Shown here piece after piece: positions 21,643 to 32,819 of a stretch of 64,000 bases of DNA. Below the pieces are notes generated by a model. It ran no database searches, was not told where the DNA came from, and saw only the letters and a program-made list of their open reading frames with translations. This DNA is from Larix kaempferi (taxonomy: Eukaryota > Streptophyta > Pinopsida > Pinales > Pinaceae). Numbering within the stretch: the first letter of the stretch is position 1; each line of letters starts with the position of its first letter. The stretch is from contig BSBM01000068.1 of assembly GCA_027924585.1 (NCBI GenBank), positions 10,061,001 through 10,125,000 on the forward strand. Reading direction: 5' to 3'. Both the position numbers and the translations under genes were made by a program.

Positions 21643-22202
21643 TTTAAAGAGTACTTCAAATGGAAATAGAAAAGATTTAGGTCTTACTACTTGAAATGCT
21701 GAAAACTGGATCTGGTCCGGATTAGGGTTTGTCAGAGAAACCCTAAAATTCAAAATGTGAATTTCAAATTTTTGAAAGGATAGAAAGATGCGCTTTGGTG
21801 AGCTGATCAGCCTGGAGCATTCAGAATTTGAAATCAGCATAGTCTTGTCCTTCAGAATTGCCTTTTTGTCCTCCCGGGTTCACTAGGGAGAGCCTTGAAT
21901 TAGGGTTTGCGTTTCCCAGAGATCTACCCAGCCAAAAATCTCGATCCAAAGCTCTAAACTTCGATTTTTGCAAGGAGCTTCCAGCTATGCCTTCAGATTC
22001 CAGAAATTCCTATTTTTGTGGAAACCCTAATTTTTAGGGCCAAATCTGAAAATGCTCAGAAATGAGTTCTGATTGGACAGATAGATGCGCCTTGATGAGT
22101 AGAGTCAATCTACTATATTGATTTTCAAAAATCTATGGAGAGAAACCCAATAAACAAGGAACTCAAGCTTCCATCACTGCAAAATGTCTTCTTCTCAGGT
22201 TA

Positions 22203-22214
22203 GCTCTGACACCA
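22203..22214 (-). other. Primer-binding site of Copia element 1 (tRNA-iMet)
   Basis: Directly after the 5' LTR the minus strand reads TGGTGTCAGAGC. It differs at one base from the common plant initiator-Met binding site TGGTATCAGAGC. Confidence 0.9.
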
Positions 22215-22813
22215 TGTTAAATTTTGAGTATTAATTCACAATACTTAGGATCTTTACTGAGAGAATAACATCTACAGTATATCAATGCATGAAAATCATA
22301 ATATGACAAGCATCACAAGAATCAAAAGCATAAGAGACAAGAGACACAGAGTTTCCGTGGGGAAAACCCTAAGGTGAAAAACCCCACAACTTCCTCAGAG
22401 ATAGAGAGAGCAATGGCTCAACCAAAATACAACCAAATAACACTGAGATAGTCTCCTAGCAGATGATCCTCCTCTTCTTCACTAGTGCGCCACTTTTGAG
22501 AGAGAGAGTGAGTTACTTTTCCGAGTGAGTAAAATAGAGATCTCCTATCTCTATTTATACTCACCTTTTTGCCCAGTGACCTAATGGGGCCGACTTGTCT
22601 AGTTAGATACATCCACATTATATTATATATAATTCCGGGCCGACCCCACATGGTGGTATAATAACCCATCGGCAAGTACACACACTTGCGACACTTGTCA
22701 ATCCACATGACGACACTTCCTTATAGAGGAATAACACATCTCTTATAAGGGTACAATAAATATATATAAAATACACAGATGAAATACATTCCGAAGTTAC
22801 ATAAACATCAACA
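22215..22813 (-). repeat. Copia element 1, 5' LTR
   Basis: It runs TGTTAAATTT...AACATCAACA on the plus strand and is nearly identical to the 3' LTR at 15685. This is the upstream LTR, next to the primer-binding site. Confidence 0.95.
22551..22559 (-). promoter_or_regulatory. TATA box in the Copia 5' LTR
   Basis: TATAAATAG on the minus strand sits mid-LTR and is kept in all three LTRs of this family in the window (16028-16036, 22551-22559, 61377-61385). Confidence 0.7.
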
Positions 22814-22818
22814 CCATA
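22814..22818. repeat. Right TSD of Copia element 1
   Basis: CCATA repeats 15680-15684. Confidence 0.9.
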
Positions 22819-23345
22819 ACAGTCTTCCCACAACCCTTGAAAAAAGTATTGGAACATGCATATAAACTCGGTACCAAAAACAAATAAAGACTTAAAATCA
22901 AAACAAAGGAATTTTGCCTTCCGAGAGCACACTATAATTCTCGAGTTCCTCGTAAAATAAATATCCTTCATCCAGTTGTAAAGGTTGCTTTGAAACAACA
23001 TCAACTTCACCATTTAGTTCTCTAAAAACATGCTGAAAATGTATATTTAAAAATTCAGCTTGAAGCATTCGAATATTCTTTTTCCATCCTTCCGGAGCTG
23101 CTACCAGTAAAAAACATTTATGAGTAACCCAATCAATGATAACTTGAGAATCTCTAACTACTTGGAAATGAGAAATATTTTTTGTTCTAACAAAAAACAA
23201 TAATCCTTATAGTGCAAGTAATTCTCCATGTATATTTGAACCCTTAGGATGGATTCTTTTATTAATCTAGGTTGGAATAACCTATATAAAGTATTGAGAT
23301 TGCATAATTGGAGTGAAACAAGGGTTTTTGAGGACACTAAATCCA
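22819..23345 (-). pseudogene. LINE 3' fragment E: RNase H C-terminus (interrupted by the Copia element)
   Basis: The minus strand encodes the last part of a LINE RNase H: VVRDSQVIIDWVTHKCF, then FQHVFRELNGEVDVVSKQ, covering the third catalytic aspartate and the C-terminal D region. It ends at a stop near 22898. The 3' non-coding part is split by Copia element 1 and continues at 15525-15684. The copy at 24183-24975 is a close paralogue and extends further upstream. Stops and shifts upstream of 23200 show decay. Confidence 0.75.
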
Positions 23346-23447
23346 TATTTGCAATAAAAAATAGATTATAAATAATGAAAAATTATGATTTGACCAAATA
23401 TTAAATCATCACATTTCATTAATAAAAATCATTTAATATTTAAATAA

Positions 23448-23519
<72 letters not shown>
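23346..23519. repeat. AT-rich spacer with a (TA)n microsatellite
   Basis: A nearly pure TA run of about 70 bp occupies 23450-23519 between LINE fragment E and repeat R. Confidence 0.9.
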
Positions 23520-23520
<1 letters not shown>

Positions 23521-24182
23521 TACCTCTAAAATTAACTCTGTAAAAAAAATTCCAAATAAATTTCTGAATTCAAATCCTAAACAGTTCGATTTGACCATGT
23601 TTATTTGGACAATCCATTTGATCAACATTTAGATCTCTAAAAATATAAATATAAAGATCTAAAACAAATGAAATATATACTTTACATGTTCAATATATTA
23701 TCTTTCCACACAATTAAAAAAACCATGTCACAATCCACCTAAAATCCGTTTAAAAAAAGATTAATTATAATTCCTATATAATTTATTATAAAATACAAAA
23801 TGATATCCCACCTTTTAACTATTTGATAAATAGTATTTCATAATTTCATTTTCTAAACCAAACCTAAATCCTAAAAAAAAGAGTGAATAGCAAGTTCTGA
23901 ATACACAATTAAAAGTAAGTATATATATGCCACTTCATGAATTATATTTGTTATATACATTTTTAAGTAGTGATTTTCTTTTATTCACACAAAAAAGTCT
24001 ATACTTATATTTAGAAAATCATATTATAAGTTTACAACTCAAAACTTCAAGCAACCAAAAAGAGTAAGTACTCCTTGACCACCAACAACACTAACCTACA
24101 CCACATAACTACGTCATCATTTCAAGTCCAAAATAATACAAGAGGGCCAATTGCTAACACCCCCAACAATTACAAAAACATT
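23520..24182. repeat. AT-rich repeat R, copy 2 (empty site)
   Basis: This aligns with 8395-8951 plus 10283-10560, but without LINE D. The junction region tttgttatatacatttttaag near 23950 is continuous here. It therefore shows the pre-insertion state of the LINE D target. Confidence 0.8.
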
Positions 24183-24975
24183 CCAGAAAAAGCTAGTCTT
24201 CCATTTCTATCTCCCTCTTCCATAACAGTCTTCCCACAACCCTTAAAAAAAGTACTGGAACATGAACATAAACTTAGTACCAAAAACAAATAAAGACTTA
24301 AAATCAAAACAAAGGAATTCTGCCTTCCGAGAGCACATTGGAATTCTCGATTTCCTCATAAACTAAATATCTTTCATTCGACTGTAAAGCTTGCTTTGAA
24401 ACGGCATCAACTTCACCATTTAGTTCTCTAAAGACATGCTGAAAATGTATACTTGAAAATTCAGCTTGAAGCATTCAAATTTTCTTTTTCCATCCTTCCA
24501 GAGCTGCTACCAGTGAAAAAACATTTATGAGTAACGCAATCAATGATAACTTGAGAATCTCCAACTACTTGGAAATGATAAATATTTTTTGTTCTACAAA
24601 AAACAATAATCGCCATAGTGCAAGTAATTTTCCACATATATTTGAACCGTTGCCACAATTCATTTGGATTTTGAATTCCAATGAGCCTCCCAACTTAATA
24701 TATATACCAACACCACATTTCAATCCCCCCTCCTGAGAGGCACCATCAAAATATCCTATAGCCTAGTCATTATTAAAAGCGAGACTAGATATTACTCTAG
24801 CAGGCTTATCAACCTTTTCCTTGTGAAATTCCTAAAAGGCTCCAACAACCTTTAGGCTAACCTTTAAAGCATTTTTTTGATAACCTTCAAATAATACTCC
24901 ATTCCTATGTTTCAAGATCTCTCATGAGATTAAACAAGGCAACTCCTTCCAATAATTTGCACCCACTATCCAATT
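24183..24975 (-). pseudogene. LINE 3' fragment F: RNase H pseudogene
   Basis: On the minus strand the fragment reads from a tryptophan-rich linker (HRNGVLFEGYQ near 24905) into RNase H: YFDGASQEGG (about 24760-24730), a GSN motif and ALW (about 24640), then VVGDSQVIIDCVTHKCF (about 24585-24535). The C-terminal end matches fragment E. Stops and single-base shifts are frequent. It is 5'-truncated and abuts, tail to tail with opposite orientation, the start of LINE C at about 24980. Confidence 0.75.
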
Positions 24976-26222
24976 ATGAAAAATTTATAGATTGATCAAC
25001 CCAATTTGGAGAAATCCTTAAGAGTCTCTTTACCTCGTAAGGTAGGTATGCGGGAGCATAAAGGCGTTGTACATGGGGATTTGGCTTCAAAATTTTCACT
25101 TGTAAAAATGGAAAAGGTGAAAAAGATTATGGAAGGTACTTCTACTGAAGCTTCTTAGGGGGTAGGGATGTTGGGTGGTCCAAGGGCGCTTAGAACATAG
25201 AAATCCCTAGCTAGGGCCAAAAAATAAAAATTATTTCAATTAATATTAGGGGAGTGGGGGGACTCCCACATAACTAGCCCTTCGTAGGTTCTTTGAGTTG
25301 GTTTGTCCGGGTATAGTTTCTGTGCAAGAAATAATGGTTTGTGGATGGAAAGCAAGAGATTTATTTGCAATGCTTCTGGTGGATTGGGATATGTGTTTAG
25401 TTGATTCTTATAGTCAATTGGGTGGATTGCTTTAGGCATGGAACCCTAAATTAACTAACTTTACTCATTTTCTGTCATCTGCAGTAATCTTATTGGAAGG
25501 GCCAACGAAGGATTTGGATCGACCTTTGAAGTTACTAAATTGTTATGGTCCTTATTCTAATTGACTTGAATTTTGGAATTCCATAGTGGAGGATGGGCTT
25601 TTACAGGAGCCAAATCTGGTGTTTGGGGGATATTTAAATTTAACATTGTTTGCAAGAGATATTTGGGGTGCAAGGATGAGATTAGCTCCTTTATCAAATT
25701 TCTTTAATCGAATGTTCCAAGAGAATGAGATTATAGATATTGTACTTGAACCTTTTCTTCCCACTTGGAAAAATGGGTGATCGGGTGAAGACGAGGTTGC
25801 AAAAATATTGGATTGGTTACTATGGACAGGTTTCATTCTTGGGTGGTCAATTCTAATATGTTTGGCCATGTGCCTATTGTCCTTCAGTTAGAATCTGGTG
25901 CTGAGAGGATTAGATATCCATTCAAATTTAATCATAATTGGCTTGAAGAAGAAGATTTTTTATCCTTGATTAAAGAACACTGGTTTTCCTCTATTAAGGA
26001 GGAAGAGATTTCCACAATGAAATCTTTAGTGAACAAGTTGAAGGTTTTATAATCTGTGGTGATTTCATAGGAAAATGAGAAAAAGAATATGTTGAAGGAA
26101 GAACTGATAAAAATTGAAGGGGATATTGAAGAGTTGTTTCTTCATAATCATTCGGGTATCTTGGCTATTAATGATAAGTTTATGGTGATTGAATGAGATG
26201 AAAGAAGATAAAAATTTTAAAG

Positions 26223-26238
26223 ATGGAAGGGGAATCTT
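26223..26238. repeat. Left target-site duplication of nested retroposon 2
   Basis: ATGGAAGGGGAATCTT here matches ATGGAAGGGGACTCTT at 27681-27696 at 15 of 16 bases. Confidence 0.8.
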
Positions 26239-27680
26239 TTTTTTTGTAAAGTTGCAGAGAAAAATTTAATTACTATAGCTGAAAAAAGTGGCAGAGATTA
26301 CACAGATGTCAAAACTATGATCCGGCTGGGGAGGCCTCAGGTGATGAAGCCACCATCCCAACCTCTCGAAAATATTGTAGAGATTGACATTATACAAAAA
26401 AATACCTTACAGAAGAGGCCTACCAAGTTATGGTGCTGGGTCTTGTTCAAAACATACGTAGTCTGTACACTGAAAGTTCTGTAAAATAGATTATAGCAAA
26501 AATTGAAACAGAAAAGTTGGAAATCACAGTAATAACTCGGTGCCTTAGGAGACCATTTAGGGAGTAGCTCCGACATGGAATGAGTCTGGTTCTTCTTTGA
26601 TTATAGGGCAGTTGCCAAAATAATCTTCCACCGTCCCAGGGGAGGGGGAGAGCATGGGAAGGAGGTTTGGTGTTGCTTTCAGGGAGAGTGTTTCCATTCT
26701 TTGCTTCCTTAGTGCCGCCTTTCTGTGCAGAGCTGGGTGTGGCCAACGTTGCAGGAGGATGACCGTCGCTCACCCTAACCTGTTCATCCACCACTTTCGT
26801 GGCATCCTCTTGTCCAACTGGGTCTTCATTGCCATCATTCTTTTAGAGCGTTTCCAGTTCATTGCTGCACCCAAGGGAGAAATTCTCCCAGCTCAGACTG
26901 GTGTCCATAATGTTCAGACCATCTCCAATTTCTGTCAGGTAGGTTTTGAAGTTCCCGAGTGTGCTTCTGTTGGCGGACCAATTGGCCGTAACTTCCTCCA
27001 CTAGGGTGCTCATCATGTTCTTAATTAACCAGTAGTGGTTAACGTTTCCACCATTTCTTCCGGAGGCAAGCATGGTCGCGACTCTACGCGCTTCCTAGCT
27101 GTCTATGACACTGTGGGTGGGTGCAGAGATGCCCTCCGCATATCCATCCATTGTTGTCCAGTTAGTAATGTTTCTGGGTTTCCTTCCAGAACTTTTCCTG
27201 TTACCCCCTCACCGAGGAGTGCCTCTGGGCCTCGTCATAGCAGTGGGGCAACCGAAATCGTCTAGACTCAGAGCCGAGTCAAGAACAACAATACAGGGCC
27301 GAGTGGGGGCCAAAGCGATGGGATAATCACGAATGCCGACGGTGAAGTGCAAGAAGCTTTTCTTGCTTGCTTTATCCCTGCGGAAGGAGTTAATGAAATC
27401 CGCAATGATTATCGAGAAAGGTGGCGAATTAATGGTTGGAGTGCCTTCCAGGTTCATCTTCAAATGACGAGGTGCGTTTTGCATGAGGCCAAGTTAATGC
27501 AGTGCTTTGAAGCGGGTCCTCACAAATTAACTCCCAACCGTTGTCTTGGTGAGTGTGCTGATAGGTGGAGGGTTCGACAGGTCGAAGTCCTGTTTGTTGG
27601 CTATTTTTCTCATGAGGGTGGCGGGCTCCAGAGGGGAGTTGGCTCGTGCGAGCAGTACTGTCACCTGGATCTGGGGAGAC
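26239..27680 (-). mobile_element. Nested retroposon 2, inserted in LINE C
   Basis: The 1442-bp insert opens with a T run (minus-strand poly-A) and is bracketed by a 16-bp near-perfect duplication. LINE C coding resumes right after the second copy. The body is more GC-rich than LINE C. Several minus-strand frames of 60-115 codons have coding-like composition (for example 27209-27484 and 26447-26794), but none shows a domain I know, and they are not continuous. Size, orientation and host type match nested retroposon 1, yet the tails are not clearly alike. It is probably a LINE-mobilised non-autonomous or 5'-truncated element of another family. Confidence 0.65.
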
Positions 27681-27696
27681 ATGGAAGGGGACTCTT
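27681..27696. repeat. Right target-site duplication of nested retroposon 2
   Basis: This is the partner of 26223-26238, with one mismatch. Confidence 0.8.
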
Positions 27697-28830
27697 GGTT
27701 CCTAAAGAGTCGGGGCATTTGGATTGCCTGGGGTGACTAGAATACAAAATATTTTCATAGGTTTCCCAATCAAAGGACGATCATCAACACGATTTGTGAA
27801 TTACAAAGTGTAGATGGTAGGTTTCTGTCTACTAAAAAACAATTAGAAGAGGAGGCAGTAACTCATTTCCAAGATATGTTCAAAGATGGTTCACAATAGT
27901 TAACCACCTTCAATAGTTAACCAAATGAATGTTATTCATAATTATCCGAGATTGTTTACCAAAGAGGAGGGTAGAATCATTGTAGATCCTATGTCTTTAG
28001 ATGAAATAAAAAAGATCTTATCGGGGTTTTCCAAAGACAAAAGTCCAGGCTCAGATGGGTGGACGATTGAATTCTTCTTGGAATTTTCTGATATCATGGA
28101 TCCAGAATTATTAGATGTGGTGGAGGAATCAAGGACACATGGTAGAGTAAATGGTGCTCTAAATGATACATTCATTGCATTGATCCCAAAAATATCAAAG
28201 CCAACCTATTTTAATGATTTCAGGCCTATATCTTTGTGCAATTTAGTGTATAAAATCATAACATAGGTCATTGGAAACAAAATTAAGCCTATCTTGTCTC
28301 AATTTATTTCAAAAGAGTGATTTGGGTTATAATCGTCAGATTATGGATTCTATTGGTGTTGCTTAGGAATGCTTTCATAGTGTAAAGGCCAAGAAACTAA
28401 AATCCTTGGTGTTGAAACTCGACATAGTTAAGGCTTATGAATGTGTCAACTGGGATTTTCTTAGACTTGTCCTTCTTCATATTGGGCTCATCTTGGAGGT
28501 AAATAATTTGATTATGGTTTGTATTAGTTCTACAAATTTTGTAGTTTTGGTGAACGGTGCCAAAACAAAAAATTTCAAAAGGTCCAAGGGGCTCATGCAA
28601 GGATGCCCTTTATCTCCTTTTCTCTTTTCTTTTTATTATGGAAGGATCTAACAGACTTATTCAGAAGGAGAAATTGAATGGTATAAAGATTTCCTCTTTT
28701 CTCAAAATCATTCACCTTTTGTTTGTAGATGATGTATTACTGTTTGGCATGGGTACAATAAATGAATGGAAAATATATAAAGTTTTGTTTTCAATGTTGA
28801 GGCAGGTGGGTTTTCTGTTACACATGCGGT

Positions 28831-29088
28831 TGAAACTATTACAGGGAAGGACACCATCGATACTAGTGATGCGAACCCTAAGTCTCCTCATTCCAACAAT
28901 TGTTCTCCTTCGAAGAGTGAGGAATACCATATTTCTCAAAACCCTAAGGTCAAGTTGGTAAGTGTTGCTTCTTCAGATAAAGGAGAAGGGAGGTCTTGTG
29001 CTATGAAAAGACATGTCCGAGCATGGAAAGCTCGTAAAAATAAACACAAAGTGGTACTAGGTCGTGATTTGATGAGTTAGTGAAATTT
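28831..29088 (+). pseudogene. LINE ORF1-like fragment
   Basis: A plus-strand frame with serine- and lysine-rich sequence ends in MKRHVRAWKARKNKHK and a stop near 29080. This resembles the basic linker of LINE ORF1 proteins. It follows the broken LINE C reverse transcriptase with no spacer, so either a second LINE inserted there or the element was rearranged. Family assignment rests on composition and the RAWKAR-type motif only. Confidence 0.4.
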
Positions 29089-29199
29089 CAAGTTTAAATT
29101 TATATTTATATACATATGCATAGATAAGTTGAAAGATTAAATAATTTGGACTTGGATTTTCTATTAGTTTTTAAACCAATTTTCTCTACAATTTAGGTT

Positions 29200-29299
29200 G
29201 GAATTGTTGGAATAGTATATATAAGGTATTGATATTGCATAATCGGGGTGAAACAATGGATTTTGAGGGCATTGAATCCACACACACACACACACACAT
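29200..29299. repeat. Dispersed repeat piece and (CA)n microsatellite
   Basis: Bases 29200-29278 resemble 23266-23345 (taggttggaat, attgcataat, gtgaaacaa, ttttgagg). A CA run follows at 29279-29299. Confidence 0.7.
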
Positions 29300-29520
29300 T
29301 TTCCAAGGTAAATTTCCCAATGCAAACCCCAACCACTTCCCCTCATTTCGAGGATGGTACCTAGGGTAAACCCTAGATTCTTCAGGGCATAAATCCAATA
29401 AACAAGGGCTCGAAGCCATTACAACAATATACTCATTATGAGCTCAGGATGTCACTTAGGGGAGTATAAATTGGGTGGGGAGAATTAAAATTCATCCCAC
29501 AACCACTAGGGTTTGACCTC
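29300..29520 (-). mobile_element. SINE-like element, copy 1
   Basis: On the minus strand the copy starts near an A-box-like AAACCCTAGTGG (29515-29504), has tctccccacccaa-type B-box surroundings, a middle tgagctcataatgagtata, and a 3' part with TACCATCCTCGAAATGAGG (29359-29341). The same order is found at 40845-41035 on the plus strand and, in its 3' part, at 31890-32090. Length and box order suggest a tRNA-derived SINE. The tail is replaced by the CA run. Confidence 0.65.
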
Positions 29521-30590
29521 TTTTTTTTAAATAGAAATGGTTATAGGTTATATATATAAATAGTTGAGACCAACCAAAAGTTACAGATTTATTGATTATG
29601 TTCAACATCAGATAAGTCTAACATTACAGACCCATAAAATACCAAAGTAGTGTGGCTCACAAGACAAAATGCCAGTTTTAACAACAAAGCTTACTATCCT
29701 AGAAGGGATATATATTCACACAAACTTGCCTAAAAGGAAGATACATTTGTACCGATGATAGAAAAACAAGAAATCAAAGAGAAATAACTACACTACTATC
29801 CATGCTTGACATAGACTTACATTGGGAGATGAACATAGTCCTCTTCCATATCTTTTTGCTCAATTGACGGAATGGACTAGCAATGGCTGCATTGGTTCAT
29901 TTTCAAGAGCTTATCCAGATAAGCTCTCACACCATCAATTCCCCCCCCCTACTTGTGTAAATTTCTCTCGACAACCTCAATCCTAGAATCTAACATTGAA
30001 AGGTGATAGGAAGAATGCCTCAAGGAATCCAACATCCCCTCCATTTTGTTATACATAGTTCCCACCAAGATGCCATTGTATTAGTTTGGTCTCAAGGAAA
30101 ATGCAAATCTTGTTGGTTACTTCAAAATCCATCCAGGCCAGACAAAAGAGAACTTGGCTTTGAATTTCCAAGCCACAACAGAATTGCTCTTAGTGGCCCA
30201 ACAACGGAGGGAACCTCCTCCTTACCTTTAACACCATAATGCATAGGGTTTACTACAATGGAAGTTGATCTTAGATTCAAGTAGGCTAAAGACTCGGTAT
30301 TAAATTGAGAGAAAAAAGGTGGCCTTTCAAGAAACAACAGAGGACTAGTCCCACCATGCGACCCTTTGAGGTGTCTTCCACTTAATCTAGAGATGAGTGT
30401 CTCTTCCTCACTATAACAAGAATACATAGCTAAAATGCATTATGGGTGGAATTTATCCGCCTTTCCCATTTCTACCGGCATGACCATCATATCCCAGGTG
30501 CGGTGCGTAAATGAGTTATTCATATCGCATGTGGGGAGAGTTAAATTCCAAGGGGGAGGTGTAACTCCATCCAATCTTCCAACCAAAGCA
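29521..30590. other. Non-coding stretch beside an RNase H relic
   Basis: I recognise no gene. By position it may be the 3' end of the minus-strand element whose RNase H lies at 30600-31015. The minus-strand frame at 30122-30427 has no known domain. Confidence 0.4.
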
Positions 30591-30599
30591 TGTCATGTT

Positions 30600-31015
30600 C
30601 ACATGACTAGGGAAACCACTTACGATGAGGTGTCCCCTCATTTCTCACTAAGACCCCTTGAGCCAATTTTACTCGGTTGGTTAATTGATCTGCCACCCCA
30701 TTGTTACATCTACAAATGTGAAAAAGAGAAACATTATGGGAGGTTATTAGAAAGCTTAGAATTTTGATAAGCAACTGACCCTGTCTTAGTTCATAGCTTC
30801 TCAGGATTTTCTGAATCTTGTGGAAGATAAGTAGAGAGTCTCCAAAGATAAAGATTCTCGGAAGATTTAGAGATGTAATTAACTTATCCCCAAGCAGCAG
30901 GGTATACCACTCGGCTTGGTTGTTCGGTTTTTTCCCTATTCCCCGCGCATATGTTTCTAGAATAATTCCTCCTGGGTCATAGAGGATTCCCTCGCACCTG
31001 CCTCCCCATCAAGCT
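30600..31015 (-). pseudogene. RNase H-like (RVT_3 type) relic
   Basis: Reading the minus strand from about 31010, the translation gives GILYDPGGIILETYARG, NNQAEWYTLLLG (the E region), RIFIFGDSLLIF (third catalytic D) and RCNNGVADQLTNRV (last D region). These are the ordered landmarks of the RNase H domain found in plant LINEs and RVT_3 proteins. The first aspartate (DG near 30995) is out of frame with the rest, so there is at least one frameshift. It is more diverged from LINE B than the other copies and may be from a different LINE family. Confidence 0.7.
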
Positions 31016-31879
31016 AGACCCAATTAACAATATATTATTTAATTACTAATTAATAATAATAATAATATTTATATATTATTATTATTTTTGTTTAACTAGA
31101 TTTGATTGCACCAAGAGGAGTGAGGTGCTCTATAGCCCAATATGGGGGAGATGTTGTAACGTAACGTAACGTTACAAAAAAAAGTAATTAAAAAAATCCA
31201 TGTCGGCTCGTAAAATAAAAAATTAGGAAAAGTAATTAAAAAAATCCATGTGTGGATATATAATAAAAATTAAAACTTAAACTTGGGTCTATGAAGCAAG
31301 AGAGGGATCAAATTTCTTGGTTTAAGATTAAAAAAAATTACACCTAAAGAAATTGGATCCCTCTCGGTGCTTGATAGATCTGGGTTTAAGATGGATCTAT
31401 GCTGGTTAATAATAATTTTAATGGTTTAAAGTATTTATCAAATCAACATTTTCAATTTTTTATTTTGATTTTGTACTAGTAAAATTTAAAATCTAAATAT
31501 GACTATATTTATAAATCGTATACAATTTCATTGTAATTTAGGGGGTTAACATCAACCACTTTCTTCAAAGTTCACTTCCTACCTTATTACAACCTTTTTG
31601 ATCACATGTTAACATCATTACATTATCATCTTCAAACCATATGCTTTTGTCCTCTCAAGGAAAGGAGAAAAGCCCATTACAATCATTTTGATTTTGTGCA
31701 AGTGAAGCTCAAGGCTTAGCACATATTACTTGATACCTCTCAAGCATCGATGTTCTCTCGTGACTTCAAATGCTTGTATTGATTGTTTATGTATTTTTCA
31801 TGGTATAATAGTGATCTCAAATATAACTTATGGTATTTCTCATATTTTTTTTCTTTTTCAATGGAATATATATTATGGA
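31016..31879. other. AT-rich intergenic stretch
   Basis: No gene seen. A short segment (agtaattaaaaaaatccatgt) is repeated near 31182 and 31231, and (TAA)n-like runs lie at 31020-31090. Confidence 0.5.
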
Positions 31880-32090
31880 TTTTTTTTTTAGCATTTTCCC
31901 TCATTTCGAGGATGGTATCTAGGTAAACCATTTGATTGCAGTGTTTAGCAACCAAATCCTGTGGGGACATCAAGGGAGGCCCACAATATTCACAAAGAAA
32001 ACTACTTCAAGGACTTGACCTTGTGACTTCCTTCTTGCAATTTACAACACTCAACCACTCAAGTTAATCCACTAGGCTATATGACTCTCC
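31880..32090 (-). mobile_element. SINE-like element, copy 2
   Basis: On the minus strand an A-box-like TATAGCCTAGTGG (32081-32069) is followed by a B-box-like GGTCAAGTCC (near 32012) and the family 3' part TACCATCCTCGAAATGAGG (31917-31899), then a tail of about ten A. The 5' half differs from copies 1 and 3. No target duplication was found. Confidence 0.65.
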
Positions 32091-32814
32091 ATATCATTCT
32101 CTCTAACTTTTAATTTTATTTTAAAAGTATATTAAAGGTCATAGCTTAAACATAACTTCATCTTGTCAAACACACATGTTCTCACTGTGGCATGGAAGGC
32201 TCACATCAATCACATACAATGTCTCGATCAATGTGGTTTACACTTAACCTTGTCACAACACTATGAACTATAGTTGACAACATTGAGTCATCACTATTAA
32301 ATCACGTAATTTTTCCCCAAGAGGAAAAACACACCATAATGGTTTTGATTTTAAGTTGGCGACCTAGCTCACAATTCTAGTGTAGCTCCACATTTATTAG
32401 GCACCAATGGATCGACCATTTTCTCGTGGAACTTTTGATGACATAATACTCTTTAGATTGTTTTTCTTTAAAAGAAATAGTGCTAGCAAAGCTCAAGGAT
32501 CAACCATAACTTTGTGCTTATTAGGAAACATGTTCTTATTACGACTTGGAAGGCCTATAACGACCCTTTATAATTTTTTGATATCTGTAGTTCACTTGCT
32601 AATAATTTTGCTCATAATGATGCCAATAACTTGGAGGTTTCACTAAATCACCTCTCCTTGAGAAAAAGAAGATAAAACCTCATTAATTTACTTTTATCTA
32701 TCTTAAAAATATAAATCTTAAAAAAATAGTGTTTATCCAAAATGACCTAAAAAAAACTAATTTTCACCAGAATTTGGTGAAGCAAAAAATCCAAAAACGT
32801 CATAGTTCCAAGCT
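32091..32814. other. Intergenic stretch
   Basis: No gene or repeat I can support. Confidence 0.5.
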
Positions 32815-32819
32815 ATTAT
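32815..32819. repeat. Left TSD of the split solo LTR
   Basis: ATTAT precedes TGTTATCACC and recurs at 40521-40525 after CATAACA. Confidence 0.85.

Larger units (their letters stand above)
15685..22813 (-). mobile_element. Copia element 1: nearly complete Ty1/Copia retrotransposon
   Basis: The 7129-bp element lies on the minus strand with LTRs of 606 and 599 bp, a 5-bp target duplication, an initiator-Met primer-binding site and a purine-rich tract. The polyprotein has the Copia order gag, protease, integrase, reverse transcriptase, RNase H. The LTRs differ by only a handful of bases plus short indels (one in a GA microsatellite), so insertion is recent. A single frame break near 19025 splits the polyprotein. 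About 1.3 kb of non-coding, repeat-rich sequence separates the stop from the 3' LTR. It interrupts a LINE 3' fragment. A relative begins at 61065. Confidence 0.95.
24980..28830 (+). mobile_element. LINE C: old LINE with ORF1 tail, endonuclease and reverse transcriptase
   Basis: The element opens with an ORF1 tail (GPRALR and SLARA near 25180-25220, matching the ALRA-KS tail of LINE A and B) and runs into ORF2. A 1.4-kb retroposon interrupts it at 26239-27680. The reverse transcriptase part breaks off near 28830, where an ORF1-like piece follows. It has no linker or RNase H. Many stops make it non-functional. Confidence 0.75.
25230..28830 (+). pseudogene. LINE C ORF2 pseudogene: endonuclease and reverse transcriptase
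   Basis: The endonuclease begins IISINIRGVGG (about 25230) and includes LLNCYGPYSN, then GGYLNLTLFARDIWG, where the catalytic GGD aspartate is tyrosine. After the nested retroposon the protein resumes with SRGIWIAWGD...NTKYFHRF (about 27705-27760), runs into the reverse transcriptase (SPGSDGWTIEFF, FIALIPKIS, DFRPISLCN at 28045-28250; KAYECVNW at about 28430; MQGCPLSPFLF near 28600; LLFVDDVLLFG near 28715) and stops being recognisable near 28830. At least four frameshifts separate these blocks. Confidence 0.8.

Noticed and set aside
23450-23519. The long TA run as a possible origin or terminator hairpin
   Set aside because: It is a simple microsatellite with no other supporting signal.
31880-32090. 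A tRNA gene, from A- and B-box-like motifs
   Set aside because: No cloverleaf or anticodon arm can be drawn; the length and A tail fit a SINE.
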